A DNA stretch of 64,000 nt from Burkholderia cepacia ATCC 25416. GTDB taxonomy: Bacteria > Pseudomonadota > Gammaproteobacteria > Burkholderiales > Burkholderiaceae. The notes below the pieces were generated by a model. It saw nothing but the letters and a program-made list of their open reading frames with translations, was not told the origin of the DNA and did not search any database. Both the position numbers and the translations under genes were made by a program. Every line of letters starts with the position of its first letter. Positions within the stretch are counted from its first letter, which is position 1. Shown here piece after piece: positions 24,407 through 37,004 of this stretch. The stretch covers positions 1,116,001 to 1,180,000 of the forward strand of contig NZ_CP012982.1 of the NCBI RefSeq assembly GCF_001411495.1, written 5' to 3'.

Positions 24407-25363
24407 ATGGAAAAAAGTGTCGAAAATTTCTTTTCGTGTGTCCGCGGTCATCCAGCCATGGTGCAGAAACATTCAGCCGGCGCCAACATCCTGGTCGGCT
24501 CGGATCAAAGCCAGAGAAATACCGCGCAATCGATTATCCGGCACTGCCCGAAAAAACTCGAATATTCGTTCACCTACGTCGAGCTTGACACGGAAAATCA
24601 CGAACAGGTCATAAAGGAAATCGACCGGTGTGACATGTTCATCTTCATGTACGACTCGTCCATACGTTCCGACATCAACCCGCATGGGCCGTCGTTCATC
24701 CCGCCCCTCAAGCCGAAAATGGCCGAGCACTGGAAGAAGTCGGTATTGCTGCGGGAATACGGCGAATTCTTCAAGGAGGCTTTTTCCGAGAGCATCGACG
24801 ACATTGCCGCCCGCAACGAACGCATCATTGCGGCGGCACAACGCGCTCGACGCGTGCAATTTCACGACGGCTTCGGTGGTTCGCTGCATGGAACGCTGGA
24901 TCAGACATGGAAAAGCCTCGATGGCCGCAACCACTACGACCTGATGCCCGGCGAAGTGGCGACCCGCGTACTCGACCTGACCGGAAGCGTCTTGTTCGGC
25001 GGCACCTTCCTGAGCACGGTGCCCTTTGCCATCAAGTACGGTGTCATCGACCCGATATTGAAGATCGGGATCGAGCGGAGCCATGTGGTCAGCGTCGAAT
25101 CGGCCAATCGACAGCTCGAGGACGATTTCAGGTTGTATCTCGACAAATGCGCGGGAAACAGGATCGTCGAGGAGTTCGGGATCGGGACGAACCTGAACGT
25201 CAGGCTGCATGGACGAAATGCAAGTTTCGAAGAACGCCATCCCGGGTTGCACCTTGGCCTCGGCGGCGGTGAACGCGGCAGCCATCATCTGGATCTGGTG
25301 TTTTCGTCCGGAAAGATCCTGTTCGACGACACCGTCATCTTCGACGGCGCATTCCGTGTGTAG
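24407..25363 (+). CDS. M29 (aminopeptidase T)-like metallopeptidase-related protein
   Basis: The protein has 318 residues without a signal peptide; GGAG lies 6 bases before the ATG. The C-terminal half follows the M29 pattern. It includes DLMPGEVATRV (Glu183), NRIVEEFGIGTNLN (Glu255/256), GLHLGLGGGERGSHHLD (His282, His294, Asp296) and a final KILFDDTVIFDGAF strand. These correspond to the dimetal ligands of aminopeptidase T. The Tyr expected about seven residues after the first His is not present, so catalysis may differ. The N-terminal half is divergent from classical M29 enzymes. Position after the 42-residue peptide suggests that it processes or modifies it (inference). Confidence 0.8.
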   Translation: MEKSVENFFSCVRGHPAMVQKHSAGANILVGSDQSQRNTAQSIIRHCPKKLEYSFTYVELDTENHEQVIKEIDRCDMFIFMYDSSIRSDINPHGPSFIPPLKPKMAEHWKKSVLLREYGEFFKEAFSESIDDIAARNERIIAAAQRARRVQFHDGFGGSLHGTLDQTWKSLDGRNHYDLMPGEVATRVLDLTGSVLFGGTFLSTVPFAIKYGVIDPILKIGIERSHVVSVESANRQLEDDFRLYLDKCAGNRIVEEFGIGTNLNVRLHGRNASFEERHPGLHLGLGGGERGSHHLDLVFSSGKILFDDTVIFDGAFRV

Positions 25364-25498
25364 CCCCTGCGACGACACGGCCGGCATCGACGCCCCGGCG
25401 AGGTGCCGGCATCGTGACGCCCACCTCCGGCACCCTGCTCGCGCCGGTTCCCGTTGCGCCCGCCCCGCACGGTGACCGCGCCGGCCGGAACCGCACTC

Positions 25499-26917
25499 AT
25501 GGTCGACCTCGAACAGCAACTGCATGCCGCGCAGACGCAATACGCCGGCGATTCACGTGATCCCGCGATCCTGCATCGGATCTGCGAACTGTTGACGGCC
25601 CTCCGGCGAGAGGAGGAAATGCTCCCCTGGGCCGATCTGGCGCTGGCGCTCGACCCGCACGACGCCGTCTCCATGACACGGCGTGCCGATGCGCTCTACC
25701 TGCTGGGCCGCTACGTCGAAGCCGCCGAAGCCTGGAAACGCGATCCGTCGCGGCACAGCCGGCCCGAACTCCACCGCTTGCGACTGGGCATGAGCCTGAT
25801 GATGGCCGGCGATCTCGCGCAGGCCATCGCGTTGCTCGACGAAGCCTTCCGGATGGCGGCAACCGGTCCTGCCGAGATGAGCGCATCGATCGGATTCGCG
25901 ATGGGAGAAGCGATGCTCAAGGCGGGCGATCCGCGCGGCTTCGCCTATTGGCGAATGCGTGACGACGTTCCGCGACTGTCCGCCAATTACCGCCCGGTCG
26001 ACCTCCCGACATGGGACGGCGAATCGGATGTGCGCGGCAGGCGTGTCCTGATCACGCATGAACACGGCTTCGGCGACAACTTTCTCCTCTCGGCCTGCGT
26101 GGCCGACTGGCTGGACGAAGGCGCGCACGTCATGCTCACCTGCCATCCGCAGAGCCACGCGCTCATGCAGGCGTCACTGCCGCGGTGCGAGGTCGTCGCC
26201 GCGCCCAATCCGGTGCAGTTTCATGCGCCGTTGCCCGATGAACTGCAGGCACGCGTCGACAGTTTCGCGCCGGACCTGCATGCCTCGCTGCTTCATTTGC
26301 CGATGCTGAAAGCCCGGCGGACACGCCTGCCGGAACGATGGTTCGCGCCCTACATCAAGACGCCGCCGCACAAGCAGCGGATCGCTGCCGAATGGGCCGC
26401 GCAAGTGCGCGAGCAACATCCGGGCAAGAAGCTGATCGGACTGTTCTGGGATTGCGTCCAACGGCATTGGCCCGAAAAAGGCGCCATCGTCAGGTGCTGG
26501 GCCAGCCGCCGCAGCCTGCCGCTCGATGCGATCGACGCGATCGTGGCACACCCCGCCATTGCGGAAAGCATGCATTTCGTGAATCTGCATCACCCCGCTG
26601 CCGCGGCGCTGGCGGGCACGCCGGCCGGCAATGTTAGTCAGTACCGGCCCGGGATTCGGGATTTCGGCGACACGGCTGCATGCATGGCCCAACTGGATGC
26701 CGTGGTCGCGGTCGATTCGGGCGTCGCCAACCTCGCGGCCATGATGGGGATGCGGACTTGCGTACCGACCCACGTCTGTGGCGACTGGCGCTGGGGCGTC
26801 GAGGGTACCGCGAGCCCCTGGATCGCGCATGCGAACGCCGTGCGGCAAACCCGCGAAGGCGACTGGAGCGACGTGATTCGACGCATCAACGCGTGGCTCA
26901 TGCAAGTCTTGGCCTGA
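25499..26917 (+). CDS. TPR protein with C-terminal GT9/heptosyltransferase-like domain
   Basis: The protein has 472 residues. Residues about 1-170 are TPR-like helical hairpins (ILHRICELLTALRREEEMLP, WADLALALDPHDAVSMTRRA). From about 180 the sequence turns into a GT-B fold of the ADP-heptose/GT9 type: VLITHEHGFGDNFLLSACV (N-terminal nucleotide-binding loop) and, near the end, LDAVVAVDSGVANLAAMMG and CGDWRWGVEG. The C-terminal half of the FkbM protein at 55306 has the same layout. TPR-GT proteins often glycosylate proteins. It is the third gene of the peptide locus, 135 bp after the M29-like gene. The substrate is unknown. Confidence 0.8.
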   Translation: MVDLEQQLHAAQTQYAGDSRDPAILHRICELLTALRREEEMLPWADLALALDPHDAVSMTRRADALYLLGRYVEAAEAWKRDPSRHSRPELHRLRLGMSLMMAGDLAQAIALLDEAFRMAATGPAEMSASIGFAMGEAMLKAGDPRGFAYWRMRDDVPRLSANYRPVDLPTWDGESDVRGRRVLITHEHGFGDNFLLSACVADWLDEGAHVMLTCHPQSHALMQASLPRCEVVAAPNPVQFHAPLPDELQARVDSFAPDLHASLLHLPMLKARRTRLPERWFAPYIKTPPHKQRIAAEWAAQVREQHPGKKLIGLFWDCVQRHWPEKGAIVRCWASRRSLPLDAIDAIVAHPAIAESMHFVNLHHPAAAALAGTPAGNVSQYRPGIRDFGDTAACMAQLDAVVAVDSGVANLAAMMGMRTCVPTHVCGDWRWGVEGTASPWIAHANAVRQTREGDWSDVIRRINAWLMQVLA

Positions 26918-27032
26918 TGCCTGCTCACGCCGGACAGGCATGCCGACGCCCCCGGCTACCGGAATCTTCCCGGAACGGGGGCGCGAATCCGTCAAGCCGC
27001 TTGCGGGCCGGGCGAACGCCCGGCCGCGTCGC

Positions 27033-27980
27033 TCAATGCACGCCGAGATACGCCTTCACCGCCGGCAGGCCCGGCTTGCCGTCGAGCGTCGTCACGCCCG
27101 CGAGCCACTTGTCGAGCGCCTGCGGGTTCGCCTTCAGCCACTCGGCGGCCGCCTTGTTCGGCTCTACCTTGTTCATGATCGGCACCATCACGTGGTTCTC
27201 GATCGTCGTCGTGAACTGCAGGTTCGACACGAACTTCGCGACGTTCGGGCAGCGCTGCGCGTAGTCGGGCGGCGTCGCCGTCAGCACCTTCGCTTCGCCG
27301 TAGTTCGGGCCGAACACGTCGTCGCCGCCGCTCAGGTAGTCGATCTTCATCTGCACGTTCATCGGATGCGGCTCCCAGCCGAGGAACACGATCCACTGCT
27401 TGTCGCGGATCGCGCGATTCACCTCGACCAGCATCCCGGCCTCGCTCGACTCGACCATCTTGAACTTGCCGAGGCCGAACTGGTTGCCGTCGATCATCTT
27501 CTTGATCAGCAGGTTGCCGTCGTTGCCCGGCTCGATCCCGTAGATCTTGCCGTTCAGCTTGTCCGCGTATTTCTGGATGTCCGCGAACGACTTCAGGCCG
27601 CCCTGATAGACGTAGTCGGGCACCGCGAGCGTGTATTTCGCGCCGGTCAGGTTGGGCGTGGAGAGCACCTTGATCGTGCCGGCCTTCGTGAACGGCTGGA
27701 TGATCGGGTCCATCGTCGGCGACCAGTAGCCGAGGAACACGTCGATCTGCTTGCTCTTGATCCCCGCGAACGTGATCGGCACCGACGCGATCGTCTTCGT
27801 CGGGTTGTAGCCGAGCCCCTGCAGCATCGTCGTGGCGAGGCCCGTGGTCGCCGCGATGTCGGACCAGCCGACATCCGCGAAGCGCACGTTCTTGCACACG
27901 GGCGGATCGGCTGCATAAACGGCCGACATCGGCGCGGTTACCCCGATCCCGCACACCGCTGCGATCAATAGGCGCTTCAT
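27033..27980 (-). CDS. choX: choline ABC transporter, periplasmic substrate-binding protein
   Basis: This 315-residue periplasmic protein has a signal peptide (MKRLLIAAVCGIGVTAPMSA, cleaved near YAA). The OpuAC-type ligand-binding fold is recognisable from VRFADVGWSDIAATTGLATT, IDVFLGYWSPTMDPI and FLGWEPHPMNVQMKIDYLSG. These contain the Trp/Tyr residues that cage the quaternary amine in ChoX. The ATG at 27980 has GGAG upstream. It is the last gene of choV-choW-regulator-choX. Glycine betaine binding is the alternative, but the aromatic motifs favour choline. Confidence 0.92.
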   Translation of the reverse strand: MKRLLIAAVCGIGVTAPMSAVYAADPPVCKNVRFADVGWSDIAATTGLATTMLQGLGYNPTKTIASVPITFAGIKSKQIDVFLGYWSPTMDPIIQPFTKAGTIKVLSTPNLTGAKYTLAVPDYVYQGGLKSFADIQKYADKLNGKIYGIEPGNDGNLLIKKMIDGNQFGLGKFKMVESSEAGMLVEVNRAIRDKQWIVFLGWEPHPMNVQMKIDYLSGGDDVFGPNYGEAKVLTATPPDYAQRCPNVAKFVSNLQFTTTIENHVMVPIMNKVEPNKAAAEWLKANPQALDKWLAGVTTLDGKPGLPAVKAYLGVH

Positions 27981-28084
27981 CTTGCTTCTCCTCAAAGTGA
28001 TGTCGTTTGCTTGAATGCGGGATCGTTTATTGAAGCCGCGCGCCGCGATCCCGGCGACGTCGCGGACTGGATGATTCTCGACAG

Positions 28085-29083
28085 TCAGCGCCCCGGCAGC
28101 CTGCGCTCGTAGCTCGGCGCATGGCCGAACTGCGCGCGGTAGGCCTTGCTGAAATGGCACGGCGAATGGAAACCGCAGACCGTCGTCACGCGTGCGATCG
28201 ACGCATCGGTCGTGCGCAGCAGGTCGCGCGCGCGTTTCAGGCGCAGCGTCAGGTAATAGTGGGTCGGCGACACGTTCAAATACACCTTGAACATCCGCTG
28301 CAGGTGCCGCTGCGACAGCCGCACGAGCCGAGCGAGTTCCTCGAGCGACAGCGGCTCCTCGATGTTCGCCTCCATCAGCCGCACGACCTCGATCAGCTCC
28401 GCGCGCGAGAAGCCGACGCGCGCATCGACCGGAATCGGCTGCGTATCGGTCGAGCTGCGGATGCGCTCCAGGATGAACTGCTCGGATACCTGCGCGGCCA
28501 GTTGCTGGCCGAACCGCATGCCGACGAGGTTCAGCATCAGGTCGAGCGGCGCGGTGCCGCCGGTGCAGGTCAGCCGGTCGCGGTCGACGACGAACAGTTC
28601 GTCGGCGAACCCGACCTGCGGGAACTCGGCATGCAGCGACGACAGGTTCTCCCAGTGCACGGTGCAGCGATAGCCGTCGAGCAGCCCGCTCGACATCAGC
28701 GCATACGCGCCCGTGCAGATGCCGCCGAGCGGCAGCCCGCGTTCGGCAAGCGCCGCGAGCGTATCGCGCGCCTCTTCGTCGACCACGTCGCGGATGCGGA
28801 TGCCGCCGCATACGATCATCACGTCGGGCAGCTTCGTGTAGTCGAGCGCCTGCGTCGGCCGTACCGCGATGCCGTTGCTGGCATGCACCGGGCTGCCGTC
28901 GAGCGAGTAGATTGACCACTGGTAGTGATCGGCCCGCCCGACGTAATTCGCCATCCGAAGCACTTCGACGGCGCTCGAGAACGCGATCATCGAGAAGTTC
29001 GGCAGCGTCAGGAAGCCGAAATGGGCGAGGGACGAAACCGGTGAAACGCAGGCGGCGGGCGCGACAGCGACGGCGGACGTCAC
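28085..29083 (-). CDS. GlxA-family AraC regulator inside the choline transport operon
   Basis: The 332-residue regulator has an N-terminal DJ-1/PfpI-like domain (residues 20-190; VMIVCGGIRIRDVVDEEARD, GGICTGAYALMSSGLLDGYR, TCTGGTAPLDLML) and a C-terminal AraC HTH pair (LSLEELARLVRLSQRHLQRM, VTTVCGFHSPCHFSKAYRAQ). It resembles GbdR/CdhR-type regulators of choline, betaine and carnitine catabolism. The start is a GTG at 29083, preceded by AGGAG at 6 bases. It is co-directional with, and sits between, the permease and binding-protein genes, so quaternary amines are the likely signal. Confidence 0.92.
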   Translation of the reverse strand: MTSAVAVAPAACVSPVSSLAHFGFLTLPNFSMIAFSSAVEVLRMANYVGRADHYQWSIYSLDGSPVHASNGIAVRPTQALDYTKLPDVMIVCGGIRIRDVVDEEARDTLAALAERGLPLGGICTGAYALMSSGLLDGYRCTVHWENLSSLHAEFPQVGFADELFVVDRDRLTCTGGTAPLDLMLNLVGMRFGQQLAAQVSEQFILERIRSSTDTQPIPVDARVGFSRAELIEVVRLMEANIEEPLSLEELARLVRLSQRHLQRMFKVYLNVSPTHYYLTLRLKRARDLLRTTDASIARVTTVCGFHSPCHFSKAYRAQFGHAPSYERRLPGR

Positions 29084-29190
29084 ATCGGTCTCCTGGCGAG
29101 GAGGTTGCAGGGGGCCACCCCCGCGGCCGAAGCCGCGGAAGTCGTTTTCTATCGTCAAGGTAAGCGGCCGGGGCTTCCGGCCGCCGGAGG

Positions 29191-30087
29191 TCAGGCCTGT
29201 GCGGGTGAGGCCTTCACGCGAAACAGCTGCTTGAGGCCCGAGAACAGCGGCGCCTTCACGGTGCCCGGCGCGCGGCCGAAGCTTTCGGTGATGCGGTCGA
29301 GAATGATCGCGAGCAGCACGACCGACAGGCCGCTTTCGAAACCGAGGCCGATGTCGAGGCGCTGGATACTGGCGAGCACGTCGTTGCCGAGGCCGCCCGC
29401 GCCGACCATCGACGCGATGATCACCATCGACAGCGCCATCATGATCGTCTGGTTCACGCCCTGCATGATCGACGGCAGCGCATTCGGGAACTGCACCTTG
29501 TACAGCAGCTGCCACGGCGTGCAGCCGAAGGCCTGGCCGGCTTCGACGATCTCGCGGTTCACGTGCCGGATACCGAGGCTCGTCAGGCGCACCGCCGGCG
29601 GCATCGCGAAGATCACCGTCGACAGGATCCCCGGCACGCGGCCGAGACCGAACAGCATCGCGGCCGGAATCAGGTAGACGAACGCGGGCATCGTCTGCAT
29701 CAGGTCGAGGATCGGGCGCACGATCGCGGCGACCCACTTGCTCTTCGCGGCCCAGATGCCGAGCGGGATGCCGAGCACGAGGCTGATGATCGTCGACGAC
29801 AGCGTGAGGCCGAGCGTGATGACGGTCTGGTCCCAGAAGCCGGTCGCGAAAATCAGCAGCAGCGACGCGGTGGTGAACAGCGCGAAGCGCCAGCCCACCC
29901 GCCACAGCCCGACGCCGATGAAGATCGCCATCATCAGCCACATCGGGATCGCCTGCAGGCCATGCTCGACGAAGGCCGCGAGCCCCTCGATCGCTTGACC
30001 GATCGCGTCGAACGTCTTGGCGTCATGGTCGAGCAGGTAGTGAACGGACTGGTCGACCCAGGTACCGAGCGGAATCATTTCAGACAT
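29191..30087 (-). CDS. choW: choline ABC transporter, permease
   Basis: This 298-residue inner-membrane permease of the OpuAB/ProW type has 6-7 TM helices. The EAA loop is REIVEAGQAFGCTPWQLLYK, the coupling site for the ATPase. It starts 8 bp before the end of choV, so the two are translationally coupled. Partners are ChoV and the binding protein ChoX. Confidence 0.94.
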   Translation of the reverse strand: MSEMIPLGTWVDQSVHYLLDHDAKTFDAIGQAIEGLAAFVEHGLQAIPMWLMMAIFIGVGLWRVGWRFALFTTASLLLIFATGFWDQTVITLGLTLSSTIISLVLGIPLGIWAAKSKWVAAIVRPILDLMQTMPAFVYLIPAAMLFGLGRVPGILSTVIFAMPPAVRLTSLGIRHVNREIVEAGQAFGCTPWQLLYKVQFPNALPSIMQGVNQTIMMALSMVIIASMVGAGGLGNDVLASIQRLDIGLGFESGLSVVLLAIILDRITESFGRAPGTVKAPLFSGLKQLFRVKASPAQA

Positions 30088-31249
30088 GGGAGCCTCGCGA
30101 ACGCGTGATGGCCTTCAGGATGAGCGCACGATCGACCGAGCCGCAGTAGCAGCCGTCGTCGTCGACGACAGGCAGCGCATTCGGGCTCGCGACCACGCGC
30201 GCGACGACATGTTCGAGCGACGCATCGCGCCGGATGCTTTCGATCGGGCTCACGGACGGGGTGTCCTGACCGATCGCATCGCGCGTGACGAAGCCGCGGA
30301 TCTTGCGTTGCGCGTCGAGCACGAACGCATAGTCGGCACTGCCGTTCAGCGTGGCCGCGACGTTTGCGGCATCGCACTTCGACACGATCGGCACGGCGCC
30401 CGTCTGCATCAGGTCGCCGGCCGTGAGGTAGCGGCTGGTGTCGATGCCGTCGAAGAACGCGCGCACGTAGTCGTCGGCCGGGTTCGCGATGATGTCCTGC
30501 GGCGTACCGACCTGCACGAGCCGGCCGCCTTCCATGATCGCGATGCGGTTGCCGATGCGCAACGCCTCTTCCAGATCGTGCGACACGAACATGATCGTGC
30601 GGCGCTGTTCCTTCTGCAGTTGCAGCAGCACATCCTGCATTTCGCGGCGCTTGAGCGGATCGAGCGCAGAGAACGCCTCGTCCATGATCATCAGCGACGG
30701 GTTCACGGCCAGCGCACGGGCGAGGCCCACGCGCTGCTGCATGCCGCCCGACAGCTCGGACGGCAGCTTGTGCGAGAACGGCGCAAGGCCGACCTGCTCG
30801 AGCACTTCCATCGCGCGGCGCTCGCGTTCCTTCTTGCCGACGCCCGCGACTTCCAGGCCGAACGCGGCGTTCGACACCACGGAGCGATGCGGCATCAGCG
30901 CGAACGACTGGAACACCATGCTCATGTCCTTGCGGCGCAGCGCGGTTAGCGCCGAGCGGCGCGCCGACGCGACGTCGAGCCCGTCGATCATCACCTTGCC
31001 GGCGCTCGGATCGACCAGCCGGTTCACGAGGCGGATCAGCGTGGATTTGCCGGAGCCGGACAGGCCCATCAGCACGAAAATTTCGCCTTCCTGCACATCG
31101 AAGGATACGTTGTGCACGCCGACGACCTGGCCGGTGCGCTTCAGCACGTCATCCTTCGTCGCGCCGGCGGCGAGCATGTCGAGCGCCTGCTGCGGGTTAC
31201 TACCAAACACCTTGCACAGACCTTCGACCACGACCTTGGGGGCATCCAT
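30080..31249 (-). CDS. choV: choline ABC transporter, ATP-binding protein with CBS domains
   Basis: This 389-residue ATPase has Walker A GLSGSGKSTLIRLVNRL, signature LSGGMQQRVGLARALA, Walker B LMIMDEAFSALDPL and H-loop VSHDLEEALRIGNRIA. The C-terminal 110 residues are a tandem CBS module (ending ALPVVDDDGCYCGSVDRALI). In OpuA-type transporters that module senses ionic strength or c-di-AMP. It is the first gene of the operon. The 5' leader region is 31250-31855. Confidence 0.95.
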   Translation of the reverse strand: MDAPKVVVEGLCKVFGSNPQQALDMLAAGATKDDVLKRTGQVVGVHNVSFDVQEGEIFVLMGLSGSGKSTLIRLVNRLVDPSAGKVMIDGLDVASARRSALTALRRKDMSMVFQSFALMPHRSVVSNAAFGLEVAGVGKKERERRAMEVLEQVGLAPFSHKLPSELSGGMQQRVGLARALAVNPSLMIMDEAFSALDPLKRREMQDVLLQLQKEQRRTIMFVSHDLEEALRIGNRIAIMEGGRLVQVGTPQDIIANPADDYVRAFFDGIDTSRYLTAGDLMQTGAVPIVSKCDAANVAATLNGSADYAFVLDAQRKIRGFVTRDAIGQDTPSVSPIESIRRDASLEHVVARVVASPNALPVVDDDGCYCGSVDRALILKAITRSRGSHV

Positions 31250-31855
31250 CGAAACCTTCTCCTCGTGTAGCGGGGACTCACGTGTGTCATAGCGTGCCTA
31301 CATAGTTGCCAGAAAAAACCCCGACCTGCCGACGAATTACGACAAACGCTTGCGCAAATACGACACGGCCTCCAGCCCCGCCCGGCGGGCCACGGCGCGC
31401 GGCGGCACGCGATTGCGGCGGCGCAATACGCGCACGGCCAGCAACGGCGGGCATCACGCGCCGGACTTGTGCGCGGCAGCGTGGCGCATATCGCGTCGTT
31501 TTATGCGCGAATTCGCATCGGGCGCGCGTCGCTTTACGACAATTCCGCGTCCGATCCCGCGGCCAACTAGCCTGACAAATGCACGCGCGGCATTCACCGA
31601 TAAAAAGCATGACCGTGCAAAAAGCCGCACGACGACACCGGAAGGTGCACGCCGCGATACCGCGCCGACCCGGAAAATCCCCGACAGCCGCTGTGATACA
31701 TTCCCCGCCAACAGGCTGATTGCGACGCAGGCCGCCATGCGGCGGCCGCCTTCAGCCGTGCATGCCGGTTCGCCTGCCGGCCATGCCGACACCGCCTCGA
31801 CCGGCATAGGTCCGATCGCAGGCCGATAACGATACGAGAGAGGGAGCAAGGCGAG
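31250..31855. other. divergent intergenic region between choV and the DUF2339 gene
   Basis: About 600 bp with no ORF of convincing codon use; frames that stay open here are Arg/Pro-rich noise. It must hold promoters for both divergent units. GAGGGAG lies just before the DUF2339 start. Confidence 0.6.
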
Positions 31856-35346
<3,491 letters not shown>

Positions 35347-35350
<4 letters not shown>

Positions 35351-36690
35351 AACGACTCGCCGCGCTGCTCGGGCTGAGCCTGCTCGCGTCGTTCGCGGCG
35401 GCCGACGGCCCGCCCGCGCAGCGCTTCTCGCTCGACCTCGACGGCACCGCCGCGTATTACCAGCTCACCGTGCCGCAGCCTGTTTATGCGGCGAGCCGGC
35501 GCGACGATCTCGGCGACGTGCGCATCTTCAACGGCGCGGGCGAGCCGGTGCCGTATTCGCTCGACGCGCCCGCGGCTGCCGCGCCCGCCGTACCGCCGGC
35601 GCGCACGCCGGTGCACTGGTTCCCGCTGCCGCCCGCCCGCGCCGACAACGGCAGCGCGCCGCTCGGCGTGACGGTCGGCCCGGACGGCGCGCTGCGCGCG
35701 GGCGTCGCCGCACCGGCACGCGCAAAGCACGGCGCGGATCTCGTCGACCTGTCGCATGCGGACGGCGACATCGACGCGCTGCTCGTACACGTGGGCGACG
35801 ACAGCTACCAGGGGCGTGTCGCCGTCGAAGCCAGCGACGACCTGCGCAGCTGGCGCTCGCTCGGCAGCACGCAGTTGCTGAAAGTCGGCCACGGCGTCGA
35901 CATGCTCGTGCAGGAACGCATCGCACTCGAAGGCGCGGCGCCGCGCTACCTGCGGCTCGACTGGCTCGACGGCGCGCCCGCGATCGCGTCGATCGACGTC
36001 GAGACGCACCCGCGCGATGCGCGCGGAACCGACACGGCATCCGTGCCGCGCCAATGGCGCGACGCCGTGCGCGTGCGGGCCGGCGGCACGCCCGGCGAGT
36101 ACCTGTTCGACACCGACGGCGCGTATCCGGTCGACCGCGTGCGCATCGACCTGCCGCAACCGAATACCGTCGCGCGCGCGACGCTGCAGAGCCGCGCGGA
36201 CGCGCAGGCGCCGTGGCGCGACGTCGCGGGCGCCGTGCTGTTCCGGCTGCAGGGCAAGGCCGGCGAGCAGCGCAATCCGCCGCTCGAGTTCGCGGCGAAT
36301 ACGGATCGCGCGTGGCGAATCGTCGTCGACATGCGCAACGGCGGATTCGGCAGCGGCCAGCCGGCCGTCGTGATCGGCTGGCATCCGGCCGCGCTGACTT
36401 TCGTGGCGCGCGGCGCACCGCCGTTTACGCTCGGCGTCGGCGATGCGTCGCTCGTATCGTCGGCCGTCGGCCGTGACGCGCTGCTGGTCGGCATGGCCCC
36501 CGAAGTGCGGCCCGCGCGCGTCGGCGCGGCGTTGCCGGTATCGGCGGTCACGCCGGCGCCGGCCGCCGACACGGACGCACCGCGCCGCTACGTGCTGTGG
36601 GGCGCGCTGGTCGTCGCGGTCGGCGTGCTCGGCACGATCGCGTGGCGCCTCGCGAAAGGCGGCGGCGAGTCGAGCGGCCGCGACGAGTGA
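35347..36690 (+). CDS. DUF3999 exported protein, partner of the DUF2339 protein
   Basis: The protein has 447 residues: a Sec signal peptide (MKRLAALLGLSLLASFAAA), an extended beta-rich periplasmic domain with discoidin-like segments (VAVEASDDLRSWRSLGSTQL, PRYLRLDWLDG) and a single C-terminal TM helix (YVLWGALVVAVGVLGTIAW) with a short cytoplasmic tail. Overlap with the DUF2339 gene indicates stoichiometric coupling. The domain architecture suggests ligand or glycan sensing at the periplasmic face. No activity is known to me. Confidence 0.88.
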
Positions 36691-36691
36691 T

Positions 36692-36853
36692 ATGGTGCGG
36701 CCGAGCCGGGCTTCGATCGCCGCGCAGCCAGTGTGCGCCGGCGCACGCGGGTTGATGCAGGTGCGGCCCGCCGCCGAACGCAATCTCGTCGCGCAAGTGA
36801 AGAACCTGTCCGATCCGGCCACCAACGTGCGGATCGGTGCGGCCATCTCATGA
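36692..36853 (+). pseudogene. remnant of a soluble lytic transglycosylase (SLT) gene
   Basis: The short frame contains GARGLMQVRPAAERNLVAQV and then LSDPATNVRIGAAIS before a stop. These are the conserved GxxGLMQxxP and DPxxNxxxGxxY segments of SLT lytic transglycosylases. The catalytic-Glu region before it and the rest of the domain are missing. The alignment is compressed between the two motifs. It is a decayed fragment, not a functional enzyme. Confidence 0.65.
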
Positions 36854-37004
36854 AGGTGCGCGTCAGGACATAAAAAGCGCGTAAACGTCCGTTTCGCCGC
36901 GGCGCGGCGGGGGTGTCTCGAGGGCCGTACACGAGCGGGAGCGCCACACTCCGCTCATCCGGCGTTTACGCGGCAAAACAGGAGCAGGAACCGGAGCACG
37001 GCGT

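Noticed and set aside
31350..31829. 159-codon plus-strand frame between choV and the DUF2339 gene
   Set aside because: Composition is Arg/Thr/Pro-rich without domain features, with no ribosome-binding site and no similarity that I recognise.
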